In this document: positions 35,716-44,842 of the stretch, in pieces
How positions within the stretch are numbered: the first letter of the stretch is position 1
How the letters are laid out: the number at the start of each line of letters is the position of its first letter
DNA from: Desulfarculus sp.
GTDB lineage: Bacteria; Desulfobacterota; Desulfarculia; Desulfarculales; Desulfarculaceae
NCBI GenBank assembly: GCA_003605055.1
Contig: QZKP01000057.1
Span: 19,713-83,712, forward strand
DNA: 64,000 nt
Reading direction: 5' to 3'
The notes under the pieces: model-generated
Seen by the model: only the letters and a program-made list of their open reading frames with translations
Database searches by the model: none
What the model was told of the DNA's origin: nothing
Position numbers and translations under genes: made by a program

Positions 35716-37455
35716 ATGTTCCGCATACGGCGCATTTACGACGACCTGCGGGCCGTGGACCGCGAGGCCATCGCGCAGGTGCGCGCCATATTGGCCGGGC
35801 AGTTCCCCCTGGCCCCGGCCAAGGACAGCGAGGGCCTGAGCGAACGCCTGCGCGACGCCCTGACCCACCGCCTGCGCTACGTGATCCTGGTGGCCGAAGA
35901 GCAGCGGCGGCGGGTGCTGGGCTTCGCCCTGATGGCCTACGCCCCGGACCTGAAGTTCTGCTACCTGGACTACCTGGCCACCGCCCGCCGCCTGACCGGA
36001 GGCGGCGTGGGCGGCGCCCTGTACCAGCAGGTGCGGCGCGAGGCCATCCGCCTGGAGGCGCTGGGCCTGTTCATGGAGTGCCTGCCCGACGACCCCGCCC
36101 TGTGCCCGGACCCGGAGATGCTCAAGCAGAACCGGGCCCGCCTGAAGTTCTACGAGCGCTTCGGCGCCCGTCCCATCATCGGCACGGCCTACGAGGCGCC
36201 GGTGAACCCCGGCGACGACTGCCCGCCCTACCTGGTCTACGACCCCCTGGACCGCCCTCCCCTGCTGCCGCGCAAGATGGCGCGCAAGGTGACCCGGGCC
36301 ATCCTGGAGCGCAAGTACGGCGAGCTGTGCCCTGCGGCCTACGTGGAGATGGTGGTGGCCTCGATCAAGGACGACCCGGTGCGCCTGCGGCCGCCCCGCT
36401 ACACCACCGCCCGCACCCCGGCCCCCCGGCCGCGGGGGCGCGGCCTGGGGGCCATACCCCTGGTGGTCAACCGCGAGCACACCATCCACCACGTGCGCGA
36501 GCGGGGCTACGTGCAGGCGCCGGTGCGCATCGGGGCCATCACCAAGGCGCTGGAGCGCACCAGCCTGTTCCTGCCCACCACCGCCCGGCGCTTCTCGCGA
36601 AACCACATCCTGGCCGTGCACGACCAGCGCTTCTTCAACTACCTGAAGAAAATGTGCGGCCTGCTGGGCCCCGGGGAGTCGGTCTATCCCTACGTCTTCC
36701 CCCTGCGCAACGCCGCCCGTCCGCCCAAGGAGCTGCCGGTGCGGGCCGGCTACTACTGCATAGACACCTTCACCCCGCTCAGCCGCAACGCCTACCACGC
36801 CGCCCGCCGGGCGGTGGACTGCGCCCTCACCGCCGCCGACGCGGCGCTCAGCGGCTTCCCGGCCGCCTACGCCCTGGTGCGGCCGCCGGGGCACCACGCC
36901 GAGCGCAAGGCCTTCGGCGGCTTCTGCTACTTCAACTCGGCCGCGGTGGCCGCCCACTACCTGAGCGCCCACGGCAAGGTGGCCCTGGTGGACCTGGACT
37001 ACCACCACGGCAACGGCAGCGAGGACATCTTTTATCTGCGCGGGGACGTGTTCACCGCCTCCATCCACGGCCACCCCTCCTTCGCCTATCCCTATTTCTC
37101 CGGCTTCCGCGAAGACGACGGCGAGGGGGCCGGCGCCGGCTGCAACTACAACCTGCCCCTGCCCGAGCGGGTGGACGGGGCGGCCTACGCCCAGGCGTTG
37201 CACAAGGTGCTGCGCCGGGTGCAGCGCTTCGGCCCCAGCTTCCTGGTGGTGGCCCTGGGCCTGGACACGGCCAAGGGCGACCCCACCGGCTCCTGGAGCC
37301 TGAGCGCGGCCGACTTCCTGGCCAACGGCCGCCTGCTGGGCGAGCTGAAGCTGCCCACCCTGGTGGTGCAGGAGGGCGGCTACTACATCCGCTCCCTGGG
37401 GGCGAACGCGCGCAACTTCTTCCAGGGCCTGGCCCAGGCCCTGGACCTGGCCTGA
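35716..37455 (+). CDS. GNAT-histone deacetylase fusion protein
   Basis: A 579-residue protein with two opposing activities. Residues about 1-185 are a GNAT domain (acetyl-CoA loop RLTGGGVGGALYQQV). Residues about 235-575 are a class I/II-type deacetylase (AcuC/acetylpolyamine amidohydrolase-like): general-base His pair in RPPGHHAERKAFGG, zinc ligands Asp and His in VDLDYHHGNGS and Asp in LGLDTAKGDP, and the transition-state Tyr in EGGYYIR. All catalytic residues are present. The start ATG has AAGGGAG upstream. It is 27 bp after acuA and 34 bp before the glycosyltransferase gene. Confidence 0.9.
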   Translation: MFRIRRIYDDLRAVDREAIAQVRAILAGQFPLAPAKDSEGLSERLRDALTHRLRYVILVAEEQRRRVLGFALMAYAPDLKFCYLDYLATARRLTGGGVGGALYQQVRREAIRLEALGLFMECLPDDPALCPDPEMLKQNRARLKFYERFGARPIIGTAYEAPVNPGDDCPPYLVYDPLDRPPLLPRKMARKVTRAILERKYGELCPAAYVEMVVASIKDDPVRLRPPRYTTARTPAPRPRGRGLGAIPLVVNREHTIHHVRERGYVQAPVRIGAITKALERTSLFLPTTARRFSRNHILAVHDQRFFNYLKKMCGLLGPGESVYPYVFPLRNAARPPKELPVRAGYYCIDTFTPLSRNAYHAARRAVDCALTAADAALSGFPAAYALVRPPGHHAERKAFGGFCYFNSAAVAAHYLSAHGKVALVDLDYHHGNGSEDIFYLRGDVFTASIHGHPSFAYPYFSGFREDDGEGAGAGCNYNLPLPERVDGAAYAQALHKVLRRVQRFGPSFLVVALGLDTAKGDPTGSWSLSAADFLANGRLLGELKLPTLVVQEGGYYIRSLGANARNFFQGLAQALDLA

Positions 37456-37489
37456 GCCGGCGGCGGACATGGGGTACAATGCTCCTGCC

Positions 37490-38755
37490 ATGAACCACGC
37501 CTTCCCAGCGGAGAGGCCCCTGCGCGTGCTGCGGCTCATCGCCCGCCTGAACGTGGGCGGCCCGGCCCGCCACGTGGGCTGGCTCATGCAGGGCCTGGAC
37601 CCTGAGACGTTCGAGCAGACCCTGGCCGTAGGCCCGGTGCCAAAGGGCGAGGACGACCTGGGCCCGGAGCTGGCCGCCGCCGGCGTCTCCTGGCTCAGCC
37701 TGCCCCGCCTGGGCCGGGACATCAGCCCCCTGGGCGACCTTATCTGCCTGGTCCAGGTGCTGGGCCTGCTCAGCCGCCTGCGGCCGCACATCCTGGCCAC
37801 CCACACCTCCAAGGCCGGCTTCGTGGGCCGGGCCGCGGCGCTCCTCTACCGTCCCTGGGCCCGGCTGCGGGGCTGGCCGCGGCTGCGCTGCGTGCACACC
37901 TTCCACGGCCACACCTTCCGCGGCTACTTCGGGCCCCTGCGCGGCCGCATCTTCCTGGGCCTGGAGCGGCTCCTGGCCCGCTGGGCCACCTGGCGCATCG
38001 TCACCATCAGCCCCCGCCAGCGCCAGGAGATCGTGGAGGAGTACGGCGTGGGCCGGCCCGGCCAGGCGGTGGTGGTGCCCCTGGGCATAGACCTGGACCC
38101 CTTTGCCGATCCTGCCGCGGGCCGGGCCCGCTTCCGGGCGGGCTTGCAGGCCGGCGAGGGCGAGCTGCTGGTGGGCGCGGTGGGCCGGGTGGCGGCCATC
38201 AAGAACTACGACCTGCTCTGGCAGACCGCCGCCCGCCTGCGCCAGACCGAGCCCGCGCTCTACAGCCGCTGCCGCTTCCTGCTCATCGGCGGCGGGCCGC
38301 CGGCCGAGCTAAAGCGCCTGGCGGCCGCGGCCCAGGGCCTGGGCCTGGGCGACCGGGCGCGCCTGCTGGGCAGCCGGGGCGACCGCGAAGCCTTCTTTCC
38401 CGGCTTGGACGCCCTGATCCTGACCAGCGACAACGAGGGCACGCCGGTGGCCATCCTGGAGGGCGGGGCCTGCGGCCTGCCCGTGCTGGCCACGGAGGTG
38501 GGCGGGGTGCCGGACCTGCTGGGCCAGGTGAAGGAGGACCTGGGGGACGGGCTGAAGCGCCGTGAGCGGGGCTTGACCGCGCCGGCGGGTGAGGCCGCGG
38601 CCCTGGCCCAAGGCCTGGCCTGGCTCCTGGCCCGGCCCCAGCGGGCCGCGGCCCTGGGCGCGGCGCTCCGGGCCTACGTGTGGGATAATTACGCCAAAGA
38701 GCGCCTGGCGGCCGACATCGGCCGGCTGTACCTGACCGGCGCGGTCAAGGAGTGA
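37490..38755 (+). CDS. Glycosyltransferase family 4 type
   Basis: A 421-residue GT-B fold protein. The N-terminal LRLIARLNVGGPARHVGWLMQGL is the GT4 signature. The C-terminal half has GAVGRVAAIKNYDLLWQTA and the nucleotide-sugar E-x7-E motif region LTSDNEGTPVAILEGGACGLPV. It transfers a sugar, probably in surface polysaccharide or glycolipid synthesis. ATG 37490 is chosen; an in-frame ATG at 37469 is possible and neither has a clear ribosome-binding site. Its stop overlaps the ribosome-binding site of the sirtuin gene, so the two are co-translated. Confidence 0.9.
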   Translation: MNHAFPAERPLRVLRLIARLNVGGPARHVGWLMQGLDPETFEQTLAVGPVPKGEDDLGPELAAAGVSWLSLPRLGRDISPLGDLICLVQVLGLLSRLRPHILATHTSKAGFVGRAAALLYRPWARLRGWPRLRCVHTFHGHTFRGYFGPLRGRIFLGLERLLARWATWRIVTISPRQRQEIVEEYGVGRPGQAVVVPLGIDLDPFADPAAGRARFRAGLQAGEGELLVGAVGRVAAIKNYDLLWQTAARLRQTEPALYSRCRFLLIGGGPPAELKRLAAAAQGLGLGDRARLLGSRGDREAFFPGLDALILTSDNEGTPVAILEGGACGLPVLATEVGGVPDLLGQVKEDLGDGLKRRERGLTAPAGEAAALAQGLAWLLARPQRAAALGAALRAYVWDNYAKERLAADIGRLYLTGAVKE

Positions 38756-38757
38756 GC

Positions 38758-39504
38758 GTGGAGCGAGAGCTAAAAGAGGTGGCGCGCATCCTGGCCCAGA
38801 GCAAGAGCACCGTGGCCCTCACCGGGGCCGGGGCCAGCGTGGACAGCGGCATCCCCGCCTTCCGGGGGGCCCAGGGCCTGTGGGAAAAATACGACCCCCT
38901 GGAGTACGCCAGCATCGAGGCCTTCCGGGCCGACCCGGCCAAGGTCTGGGCCATGCTCAAGGAGATGGAGGAGCTGATGCTGGCCGCCCGGCCCAACCCG
39001 GCCCACTACGCCCTGGCCGAGCTGGAGCAGATGGGCCGCCTGGACATGGTGGTCACCCAGAACATAGACGGCCTGCACCAGGCCGCCGGCTCGCGCACCG
39101 TGGTGGAGTTCCACGGCTCGGGCCGCCGCCTGGTCTGCCTGGACTGCGGCCGCCGGGTCTCCCGCGGGGAGCTGGTGCTGGGCGGGTTGCCGCCGCGCTG
39201 CGCCTGCGGCGGGGTGGTCAAGCCGGACGTGGTGTTCTTCGGCGAGCCCATCCCGGAGCGGGCCTCGCTGCTGGCCACGGCCGCGGCCCAGGGCTGCTCG
39301 GCCATGCTGGTGGTGGCCACCAGCGCGGTGGTGGCCCCGGCCAGCTACCTGCCCCTGATCGCCAAGCAGGCCGGGGCCAAGGTCATCGAGGTGAACCTGG
39401 AGCCCACCCCGCTCACCGGCCAGGTGGCCGACTACAGCCTGCTGGCCAACGCCGGGGAGCTGCTGCCCCGCCTGGTGCAGATGGTGCGCGGGCTGAGCGC
39501 CTAG
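38758..39504 (+). CDS. Sir2-family NAD-dependent protein deacylase
   Basis: A 248-residue sirtuin. NAD site: [31 protein letters not shown]; catalytic His in VVEFHGSG. The zinc site is CLDCGRRV ... RCACGG (four Cys). [11 protein letters not shown] follows. GTG 38758 is preferred over GTG 38752 because AAGGAG lies 5 nt before it and overlaps the other. It removes acetyl or longer acyl groups from lysines using NAD+. It is the second deacylase of this locus. Confidence 0.93.
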   Translation: MERELKEVARILAQSKSTVALTGAGASVDSGIPAFRGAQGLWEKYDPLEYASIEAFRADPAKVWAMLKEMEELMLAARPNPAHYALAELEQMGRLDMVVTQNIDGLHQAAGSRTVVEFHGSGRRLVCLDCGRRVSRGELVLGGLPPRCACGGVVKPDVVFFGEPIPERASLLATAAAQGCSAMLVVATSAVVAPASYLPLIAKQAGAKVIEVNLEPTPLTGQVADYSLLANAGELLPRLVQMVRGLSA

Positions 39505-39536
39505 GGACCGGCGGCTTACCCCCGGAAACGCAGGGG

Positions 39537-39559
39537 CGGGGATCATCCCCGTCCTTTTT
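39537..39559 (+). terminator. Terminator after the sirtuin gene
   Basis: CGGGGA (39537-39542) / TCCCCG (39546-39551) with a TCA loop, then TCC and TTTTT (39555-39559). Ends the operon before the convergent asparagine synthase gene. Confidence 0.8.
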
Positions 39560-39577
39560 AATGTGCGGCGGGCGCGG

Positions 39578-41563
39578 CTAGAGCGGCGGCAGCGCGGGCG
39601 GCCGGGGCGGGTTTTTCTGCTCGGCCAGCCAGGAGACGAACATCAGCACCGCCCACAGATGGTGGTGCCAGTCCCGCCGGCCCGAGAGGTGCTGGGCCCA
39701 GGCCCGGGCAATGGGCTCGGGCCGCAGGTAGCCCTGGGCCCTGAGCCGGGCCGGCTCCAGCAGGTCGGCCGCCCAGTCCTTGAGCGGCCCGCGCAGCCAG
39801 GCGGCCAGGGGCACGCCAAAGCCCATCTTGGGCCGCTCCACCAGCTCGGCCGGCAGCCGCTTGGTCAGCAGGTCGTACAGGGGCCGCTTGCCGCGGCCGT
39901 GGGCGACCTTCATCTCCAGGGGCAGGCGCCAGGCCAGCTCAAAGACCCGGTGGTCCAGCAGGGGGCAGCGCACCTCCAGGCTCACGGCCATGGAGGCCCG
40001 GTCCACCTTGGTCAGGATGTCGTCGGGCAAATAGCCCACGCTGTCCAGGTACATGAGCCGCGGGATCAGCCCTTGCAGGGCCGCGGGGTCGAGGTCCGGC
40101 GCGGGCGGATCCTCCGCGCCGACGACCAAGTCCTGGGGCCGCGGCCATAGGGTGAGCAGGCGCTGGTACAGCGCCAGGGGGTCGTCTAGGACCAGGCCCT
40201 CGGCCAGGCGGCTGAGATTGTCGGCCGGGTTGTGCTTGCGCAGGCGCCGGGGCAACAGCGGCCCCGCGGCCCGCAGCAGCCCCCGCCACAGGCGCTGGTC
40301 GCCGCTGGCCAGGGCCGCGGCCCCCAGGCGGCGCAGGCCCCGGGGCAGGCGGCGGTTCAGGGCAACCAGGCGCGGGGTCCACTGGTAGCGCTCGTAGCCG
40401 CCGAATACCTCGTCGCCGCCGTCGCCGGACAGGGCCACGGTCACCTCTTGCCGGGCCAGGGCCGCCACCAGGCAGGTGGGCATCTGCGAGGAATCGGCGA
40501 AGGGCTCGTCGTAGATCACCGGCAGCTCGGGGATGATCTCCAGGGCCCGCTCCGGGGCCAGGTACAGCTCCGTGTGCTCGCTGCCCAGGCGATCTGCCAC
40601 AGCCCGGGCCCAGGCCGCCTCGTCGTGGGAGGCCTGGCCGAAGCCGATGGTGAAGGTCTTGACCGGCCGGGGGCTGGCCTCCGCCATCAGGGCCGCCACC
40701 ACCGAGGAGTCCAGCCCGCCCGAGAGCAGCGCGCCCAGGGGCACGTCGGAGATGAGCCGCTGGGCCACCGCCCGGCCCAGGGCCTGCTCCACGGCCGCCT
40801 GGGCCTCGGCCGGGCCGCCGGGCAGGGGGTCGGCCTGGCCGGCCAAGGCCGCCTCCAGGGCCGACCAGTAAGGCTGGGGCCGGGCCGCGGTCTCCCCCGG
40901 GGCCAGGCTCAGCCAGCAGCCTGGCGGCAGCTTGCGCAGGCCCTGGTAGATGCACCAGGGCGCGGGCACGTTGCCCTGGCGCAAATACAGGGCCAGGGCT
41001 TGGCGGTCGATGCGGCCGGCGAAGGCCGGGTGGGCCCGCAGGGCCTTGAGCTCCGAGCCGAAAAGGAAGACCCCGTTCTGCCAGCCGTAGTACAGGGGCT
41101 TCTTGCCCAGGCGGTCCCGGGCCAGGCTCAGGCGGCGCTGGCGCCGGTCCCACAGGGCCAGGGCGAACATGCCCGCCGCGGCCCGCAGGGCCCGCGCCAG
41201 GCCCCAGCGGGCCACGGCCTCCAGGAGCACCTCGGTGTCCGAGTGCCCGCGCCAGGCCCCGGCCAGGGCCGGCTCCTGGGCCTCCAGCTCCCTTTTAATC
41301 TCCAGGTGGTTGTATATCTCGCCGTTGTAGATCAGCACCCAGCGGCCGTCGTGGCTGAGCATGGGCTGGGCCCCCTGGGGCGAGAGGTCCAGGATGGACA
41401 GGCGGCGGTGGCCCAGGGCCAGGCCCGCGGCGGGCTCGGCCCAGGCCCCGCGGTCGTCCGGGCCTCGGCGGGCCAGGGCCGCGCACATGGGCTCCACCCG
41501 GGCCAGAAGCTCCTCCCGGCCCAGCCGCCCGCCGCCCTGCATGAAGCCCGCGATGCCGCACAT
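39578..41563 (-). CDS. asnB: Glutamine-hydrolysing asparagine synthase family protein
   Basis: A 661-residue protein that starts at MCGIAGF (41563), so that Cys2 is the N-terminal nucleophile of the glutaminase domain (residues 1-220, LALGHRRLSILDLS, YNGEIYNH). The synthetase domain carries the PP-loop LLSGGLDSSVVAAL and SGDGGDEVFGGYERY. The length and Asn-synthase type match both AsnB and exopolysaccharide-linked amidotransferases (the type with GHRRLSI). Given the glycosyltransferase nearby, it may modify a surface sugar, but Asn synthesis is the default. Confidence 0.9.
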   Translation of the reverse strand: MCGIAGFMQGGGRLGREELLARVEPMCAALARRGPDDRGAWAEPAAGLALGHRRLSILDLSPQGAQPMLSHDGRWVLIYNGEIYNHLEIKRELEAQEPALAGAWRGHSDTEVLLEAVARWGLARALRAAAGMFALALWDRRQRRLSLARDRLGKKPLYYGWQNGVFLFGSELKALRAHPAFAGRIDRQALALYLRQGNVPAPWCIYQGLRKLPPGCWLSLAPGETAARPQPYWSALEAALAGQADPLPGGPAEAQAAVEQALGRAVAQRLISDVPLGALLSGGLDSSVVAALMAEASPRPVKTFTIGFGQASHDEAAWARAVADRLGSEHTELYLAPERALEIIPELPVIYDEPFADSSQMPTCLVAALARQEVTVALSGDGGDEVFGGYERYQWTPRLVALNRRLPRGLRRLGAAALASGDQRLWRGLLRAAGPLLPRRLRKHNPADNLSRLAEGLVLDDPLALYQRLLTLWPRPQDLVVGAEDPPAPDLDPAALQGLIPRLMYLDSVGYLPDDILTKVDRASMAVSLEVRCPLLDHRVFELAWRLPLEMKVAHGRGKRPLYDLLTKRLPAELVERPKMGFGVPLAAWLRGPLKDWAADLLEPARLRAQGYLRPEPIARAWAQHLSGRRDWHHHLWAVLMFVSWLAEQKNPPRPPALPPL

Positions 41564-41711
41564 GCCCCGCCCCCTTTGGCGGCGCCGCCGCCGCCTGCCA
41601 AGCTTATAGCCCAAACGCCCGGCCAAGTCCAATGGCCGGGGCGGGGGGCGCTATTGCCTGGCCCCATTGAAGTGTGCGAACATAACGTTTTGAAATACCT
41701 GAGGAGGTTCC

Positions 41712-43631
41712 ATGGACAACCCCAGCCGCGCCCGCTACACCCTGCTCCAGCTCCTGCTGGGCCTGGCCGCCGCGGTGTTGGCCGGCTTTTTGCTGCAGGG
41801 CTTCTGGCAACTCTTCGGCCTGCCCGACCGGCCGGGCCCGGGCTTCTGGCAGGAGATGGTGCGGCCCTTCGGCTTGGGGCGCTTCGTGACCCTGGCCCTG
41901 CCCACGGCGGCCTTCCTGCCCACCCTGGCCCTGAGCATCATGATCCTGCTGCTGCCCGCCGAGACCGGTTCGGAGCTGCATGAGCACTGCCGCCAGGCCC
42001 AGCGCTACGACGCCTACACCTACCTGCTGCTGGTGGCCGCGGTGGTGCTGGTGCTCATCTGGAACGTGCTGGGCAACGGCTTTTTGGCCATGGGGCTGTG
42101 CTTCCTGGGCCTGGTCACCATCAAGGCGGTGATCCTGCTGCGCCTGCTCTGGCTGGCCTTCCTCTGCCCGGCCGCCCAGTCCGCCTCCTGGCACCCCCGC
42201 CGCAAGCTGGTGGCGGTGTTCCTGGTGTCCCTGGTGGTCTTCGCCCTGCCCGCGGCCTGGCTCAGCCAGTCCGTGTCGGCCAGCCGCAGCGAGGCGGTGT
42301 ACCTGCTCAAGACCCACGCCTTGGTGGCCGGCCAGACCGTCACGCCCGCCGCGCCGGGCAAGGAGCACCTGGCCTTTTACTGGCGCGCGGGCGAAAAACA
42401 GCCCTTCCGCGCCCCGGCCGGGGACCTGGTGGAGATCTTCGCCCTGAGCATCGCCCCGCCCTACGCCGCGGCCGGACGCCTGGGCGTGCTCCTGTTGCTG
42501 GCGGTGCTCATGGCTTTGTTGGCCTCGCAGCTTCTGGCCTGGCTGGAGGGCGTGGGCGTGGCCCCGGCGCCCGCGGCCGGCGCCGCCGGCCTGGCCTTGA
42601 CCGCGGCGCCGGTGTACTTCGCCGCCGGCCAGGTGCTGCCCGAGGCGGCGGCCATGCTGCTCTTAGTCTGCGGCCTGCGCCTGCTGGAGGGGCTCAAGCG
42701 GCGCACCTGGCTGGCCCTGGGCCTGCTGGTGCCCCTCTGCGTGCTTCTCATCCTGCTGGAGCTGCGCCTGGCGGCCCTGGCCGCGGCTCTGTTGGCCGTG
42801 GGCCTGTTCGAGACCCTGCGCCTGAAGGCCGGCGCCATCACCGCCGGGCTGATACTGCTGGCCGTGGCCGCGGGGGCGGCGGTGATGTGCTGGCAGATCC
42901 CGCCCGTCACCTGGCCCCTGGGCCTGGGCCCCCGCGTGGCCGCGGCCCTGGGCCTGTGGCAGCAGGCCCCCCACTGGTGGAGCCCCATCGCGGCCTTCGT
43001 CTCCGGCCTGCTCCTGGACCAGAACTACGGCATCCTGTTCACCGCGCCGGTGTTCCTGATGGCCCTGGGCGGCCTGGTCGCCAGCCTCTGGCGCCGCACC
43101 CGGCCCAGCTTGTATCTCTTGATACCGGGCCTGATCTACCTGGCGGCCACCTGCTTCAACTCCTGGCACCGCCTGCCCGGGGAGCTGAGCCCGCCGGGGC
43201 TCTTGTTGGCCCTCTTGCTGCCGGCCGCCGGCCTGTACATGGCCCCGGTGCTGGCCAGCCTTTCCCGGCCCTGGTGGCGGCTGGCCATCTGGATACCGGC
43301 CGGCTACGGCCTGGCCTACACCTGGTTCCTGACCCTGCTGCCCTGGCTGCGCCTGGGCCACACCGGCGCGCCCAACCCCCTGGCCCAGGCCGCGGGCAAG
43401 AGCCTGGGCCGGCCCATGGAGGGCCTGGTGCCCACGGTGGTCTCCAGCCAGCCGGCGCTCCTGGCGGCCCTGGCCGTGGCGGCCCTCTTGGCCATCTTCT
43501 ACCTGGTGGTGGGCCTGCGGCCGGCCCCGGCCGTTGCCAGCCGCTGGCGGGCCAACGAGGCCCTGGCCCTGGCCCTGGCCCTGGGGCTGCTGGGCTGGGG
43601 CTTCCTGGCGGCGGTGAGCCCGGCGGCATGA
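41712..43631 (+). CDS. Polytopic membrane protein of unknown function
   Basis: A 639-residue protein with roughly 14 hydrophobic segments, beginning TLLQLLLGLAAAVLAGFLLQ. An extramembrane stretch lies between residues about 195 and 240 (KTHALVAGQTVTPAAPGKEH). The layout, with many helices and a mid-length soluble loop, resembles GT-C-like or dolichyl-phosphate-mannose transferase-like membrane proteins, but I see no diagnostic D-E motif and do not assign a function. The start ATG follows GAGGAGG. It overlaps the next small gene (ATGA). Confidence 0.6.
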   Translation: MDNPSRARYTLLQLLLGLAAAVLAGFLLQGFWQLFGLPDRPGPGFWQEMVRPFGLGRFVTLALPTAAFLPTLALSIMILLLPAETGSELHEHCRQAQRYDAYTYLLLVAAVVLVLIWNVLGNGFLAMGLCFLGLVTIKAVILLRLLWLAFLCPAAQSASWHPRRKLVAVFLVSLVVFALPAAWLSQSVSASRSEAVYLLKTHALVAGQTVTPAAPGKEHLAFYWRAGEKQPFRAPAGDLVEIFALSIAPPYAAAGRLGVLLLLAVLMALLASQLLAWLEGVGVAPAPAAGAAGLALTAAPVYFAAGQVLPEAAAMLLLVCGLRLLEGLKRRTWLALGLLVPLCVLLILLELRLAALAAALLAVGLFETLRLKAGAITAGLILLAVAAGAAVMCWQIPPVTWPLGLGPRVAAALGLWQQAPHWWSPIAAFVSGLLLDQNYGILFTAPVFLMALGGLVASLWRRTRPSLYLLIPGLIYLAATCFNSWHRLPGELSPPGLLLALLLPAAGLYMAPVLASLSRPWWRLAIWIPAGYGLAYTWFLTLLPWLRLGHTGAPNPLAQAAGKSLGRPMEGLVPTVVSSQPALLAALAVAALLAIFYLVVGLRPAPAVASRWRANEALALALALGLLGWGFLAAVSPAA

Positions 43632-44011
43632 GGCCCGCGGCGGTCATAACCCTCTTGCTGGCGGCCTGGCTGCTGCTGGCCCCGGCCCCGGCCTTGGCCC
43701 AGGAAGAGGGCCAGCGGGTGTTGGGGCCGCTGACCGTGCGCTGGCTCAAGGGCGATGAGGTGGTGCGGGTGGAGCTGTTGTGCCGGGGCCGGTCCCTGAA
43801 GTGGATATACCTGGCCGACCAGGCCGAGAGCTTCAACCTGAACCTGAGCGGCCACGGCTGCCAGGTGCAGGGCCAGATCGGCATGATCTACCCCGCGCCG
43901 GGCGTGCAAAGACTGGTGGCCGACCTGTTCCTGAGCCCCGGCCCGGGCCAGGGCGTGACCCGCTACGCGCTGATACTGGCCACCTGGGGGAGCCCGCCCG
44001 ACACCCTCTGA
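43628..44011 (+). CDS. Small exported protein of unknown function
   Basis: A 127-residue protein with a Sec signal peptide (VITLLLAAWLLLAPAPALAQ, cleavage after ALA near residue 24). The mature part has two Cys (LLCRGRS, GHGCQVQG), which could form a disulfide, and beta-rich composition. It starts at ATG 43628 overlapping the stop codon of the membrane protein by 4 bp, so the two are translationally coupled and probably act together in the envelope. Confidence 0.65.
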   Translation: MRPAAVITLLLAAWLLLAPAPALAQEEGQRVLGPLTVRWLKGDEVVRVELLCRGRSLKWIYLADQAESFNLNLSGHGCQVQGQIGMIYPAPGVQRLVADLFLSPGPGQGVTRYALILATWGSPPDTL

Positions 44012-44086
44012 GCCAGGTTATTCAGGCCCCTGCCCCGCCCGGCCGCCTCCCCCCAAAAAAGATTTTGCCCCGCCCCTAATTTATCC

Positions 44087-44123
44087 TTGACTCCCGACTA
44101 GACCTGTGTATAGTAAAAACTAT
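44087..44123 (+). promoter_or_regulatory. lexA promoter with overlapping inverted repeat
   Basis: TTGACT (44087-44092), a 16-nt spacer and TATAGT (44109-44114) form a good sigma-70 promoter. The -10 overlaps the inverted repeat ATAGT-N4-ACTAT (44110-44123), a candidate LexA operator for autoregulation. The lexA start is 30 bp downstream. Confidence 0.6.
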
Positions 44124-44153
44124 CCCCCCAGTTTAGTTGTGGAGAAATAGGCC

Positions 44154-44753
44154 ATGACTCGAGGACTGACCGCGCGCCAGACGCAGGTGTTGGAGTTTAT
44201 CGAGGAATTCACCAGCGGCCACGGCTACCCGCCCACGGTGCGCGAGGTGGCGGCCAACTTCGGCTTCCGCTCGCCCCGGGCGGCCCATGACCACATGAAG
44301 GCCCTGGAGAAGAAGGGCTTCATGCGCTCCCGGGCCGGACGCCCCCGGGCCCTGGAGGTGCTGCACAGCCGGCGGGGCATCCCGGTGCTGGGCAAGATAG
44401 CCGCCGGCCAGCCCATCCTGGCCGTGGAGGAGGCCGAGGAGCTGCTGGGCCTGGAGCCCACCTTCTTCGGCCAGGGCCGCTTCTTCGCCCTGCGGGTGCG
44501 GGGGGAGTCCATGATCGGGGACCACATCACCGAGGGCGACCTGGTGATCCTGCGGGCCCAGGAAGAGGCCCGCTCCGGCGAGGTGGCCGCGGTGCTGCTG
44601 GGCGACGAGGTGACGCTCAAGCGGGTGGTGCCGGGCAAACAGGGCCTGGAGCTGCGCTCGGCCAACCCCACGGTGCCCAGCATCTTCCTGGGCCCGCAGG
44701 ACGAGCCGCCGCGCATCCTGGGGGTGATGGTGGGGCTGGTGAGGAAGAACTAA
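44154..44753 (+). CDS. lexA: LexA repressor, SOS regulator
   Basis: A 199-residue protein aligned by eye residue-for-residue with E. coli LexA numbering at the key positions: winged-helix domain 1-70 (LTARQTQVLEFIEEF, HGYPPTVREVA), cleavage site Ala84-Gly85 (GKIAAGQPI), catalytic Ser119 (RGESMIGDHI) and Lys156 (VTLKRVVPG). RecA-stimulated self-cleavage is therefore intact. It represses DNA repair genes. It has its own promoter and terminator, so it is monocistronic. Confidence 0.97.
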   Translation: MTRGLTARQTQVLEFIEEFTSGHGYPPTVREVAANFGFRSPRAAHDHMKALEKKGFMRSRAGRPRALEVLHSRRGIPVLGKIAAGQPILAVEEAEELLGLEPTFFGQGRFFALRVRGESMIGDHITEGDLVILRAQEEARSGEVAAVLLGDEVTLKRVVPGKQGLELRSANPTVPSIFLGPQDEPPRILGVMVGLVRKN

Positions 44754-44803
44754 CCTCGGGGGGAGCGGCGGGGGGCCTGTTAAAAAATAGATGCGACTGA
44801 TTC

Positions 44804-44837
44804 AAGCGGGGCGGCCCGAGAGCCGTCCCGCTTTCTT
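44804..44837. terminator. Strong terminator between lexA and rtcB
   Basis: A 12-bp stem (44804-44815 / 44822-44833, one G-T wobble) with a CCGAGA loop and a TTTCTT tail on the plus strand. It lies between convergent genes. Confidence 0.8.
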
Positions 44838-44842
44838 GCCTC

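Noticed and set aside
35035..37812. 925-codon open frame on the minus strand over acuA and the GNAT-HDAC gene
   Set aside because: The plus-strand frames carry complete catalytic motifs; the minus frame crosses several plus genes and their gaps and has no domain.
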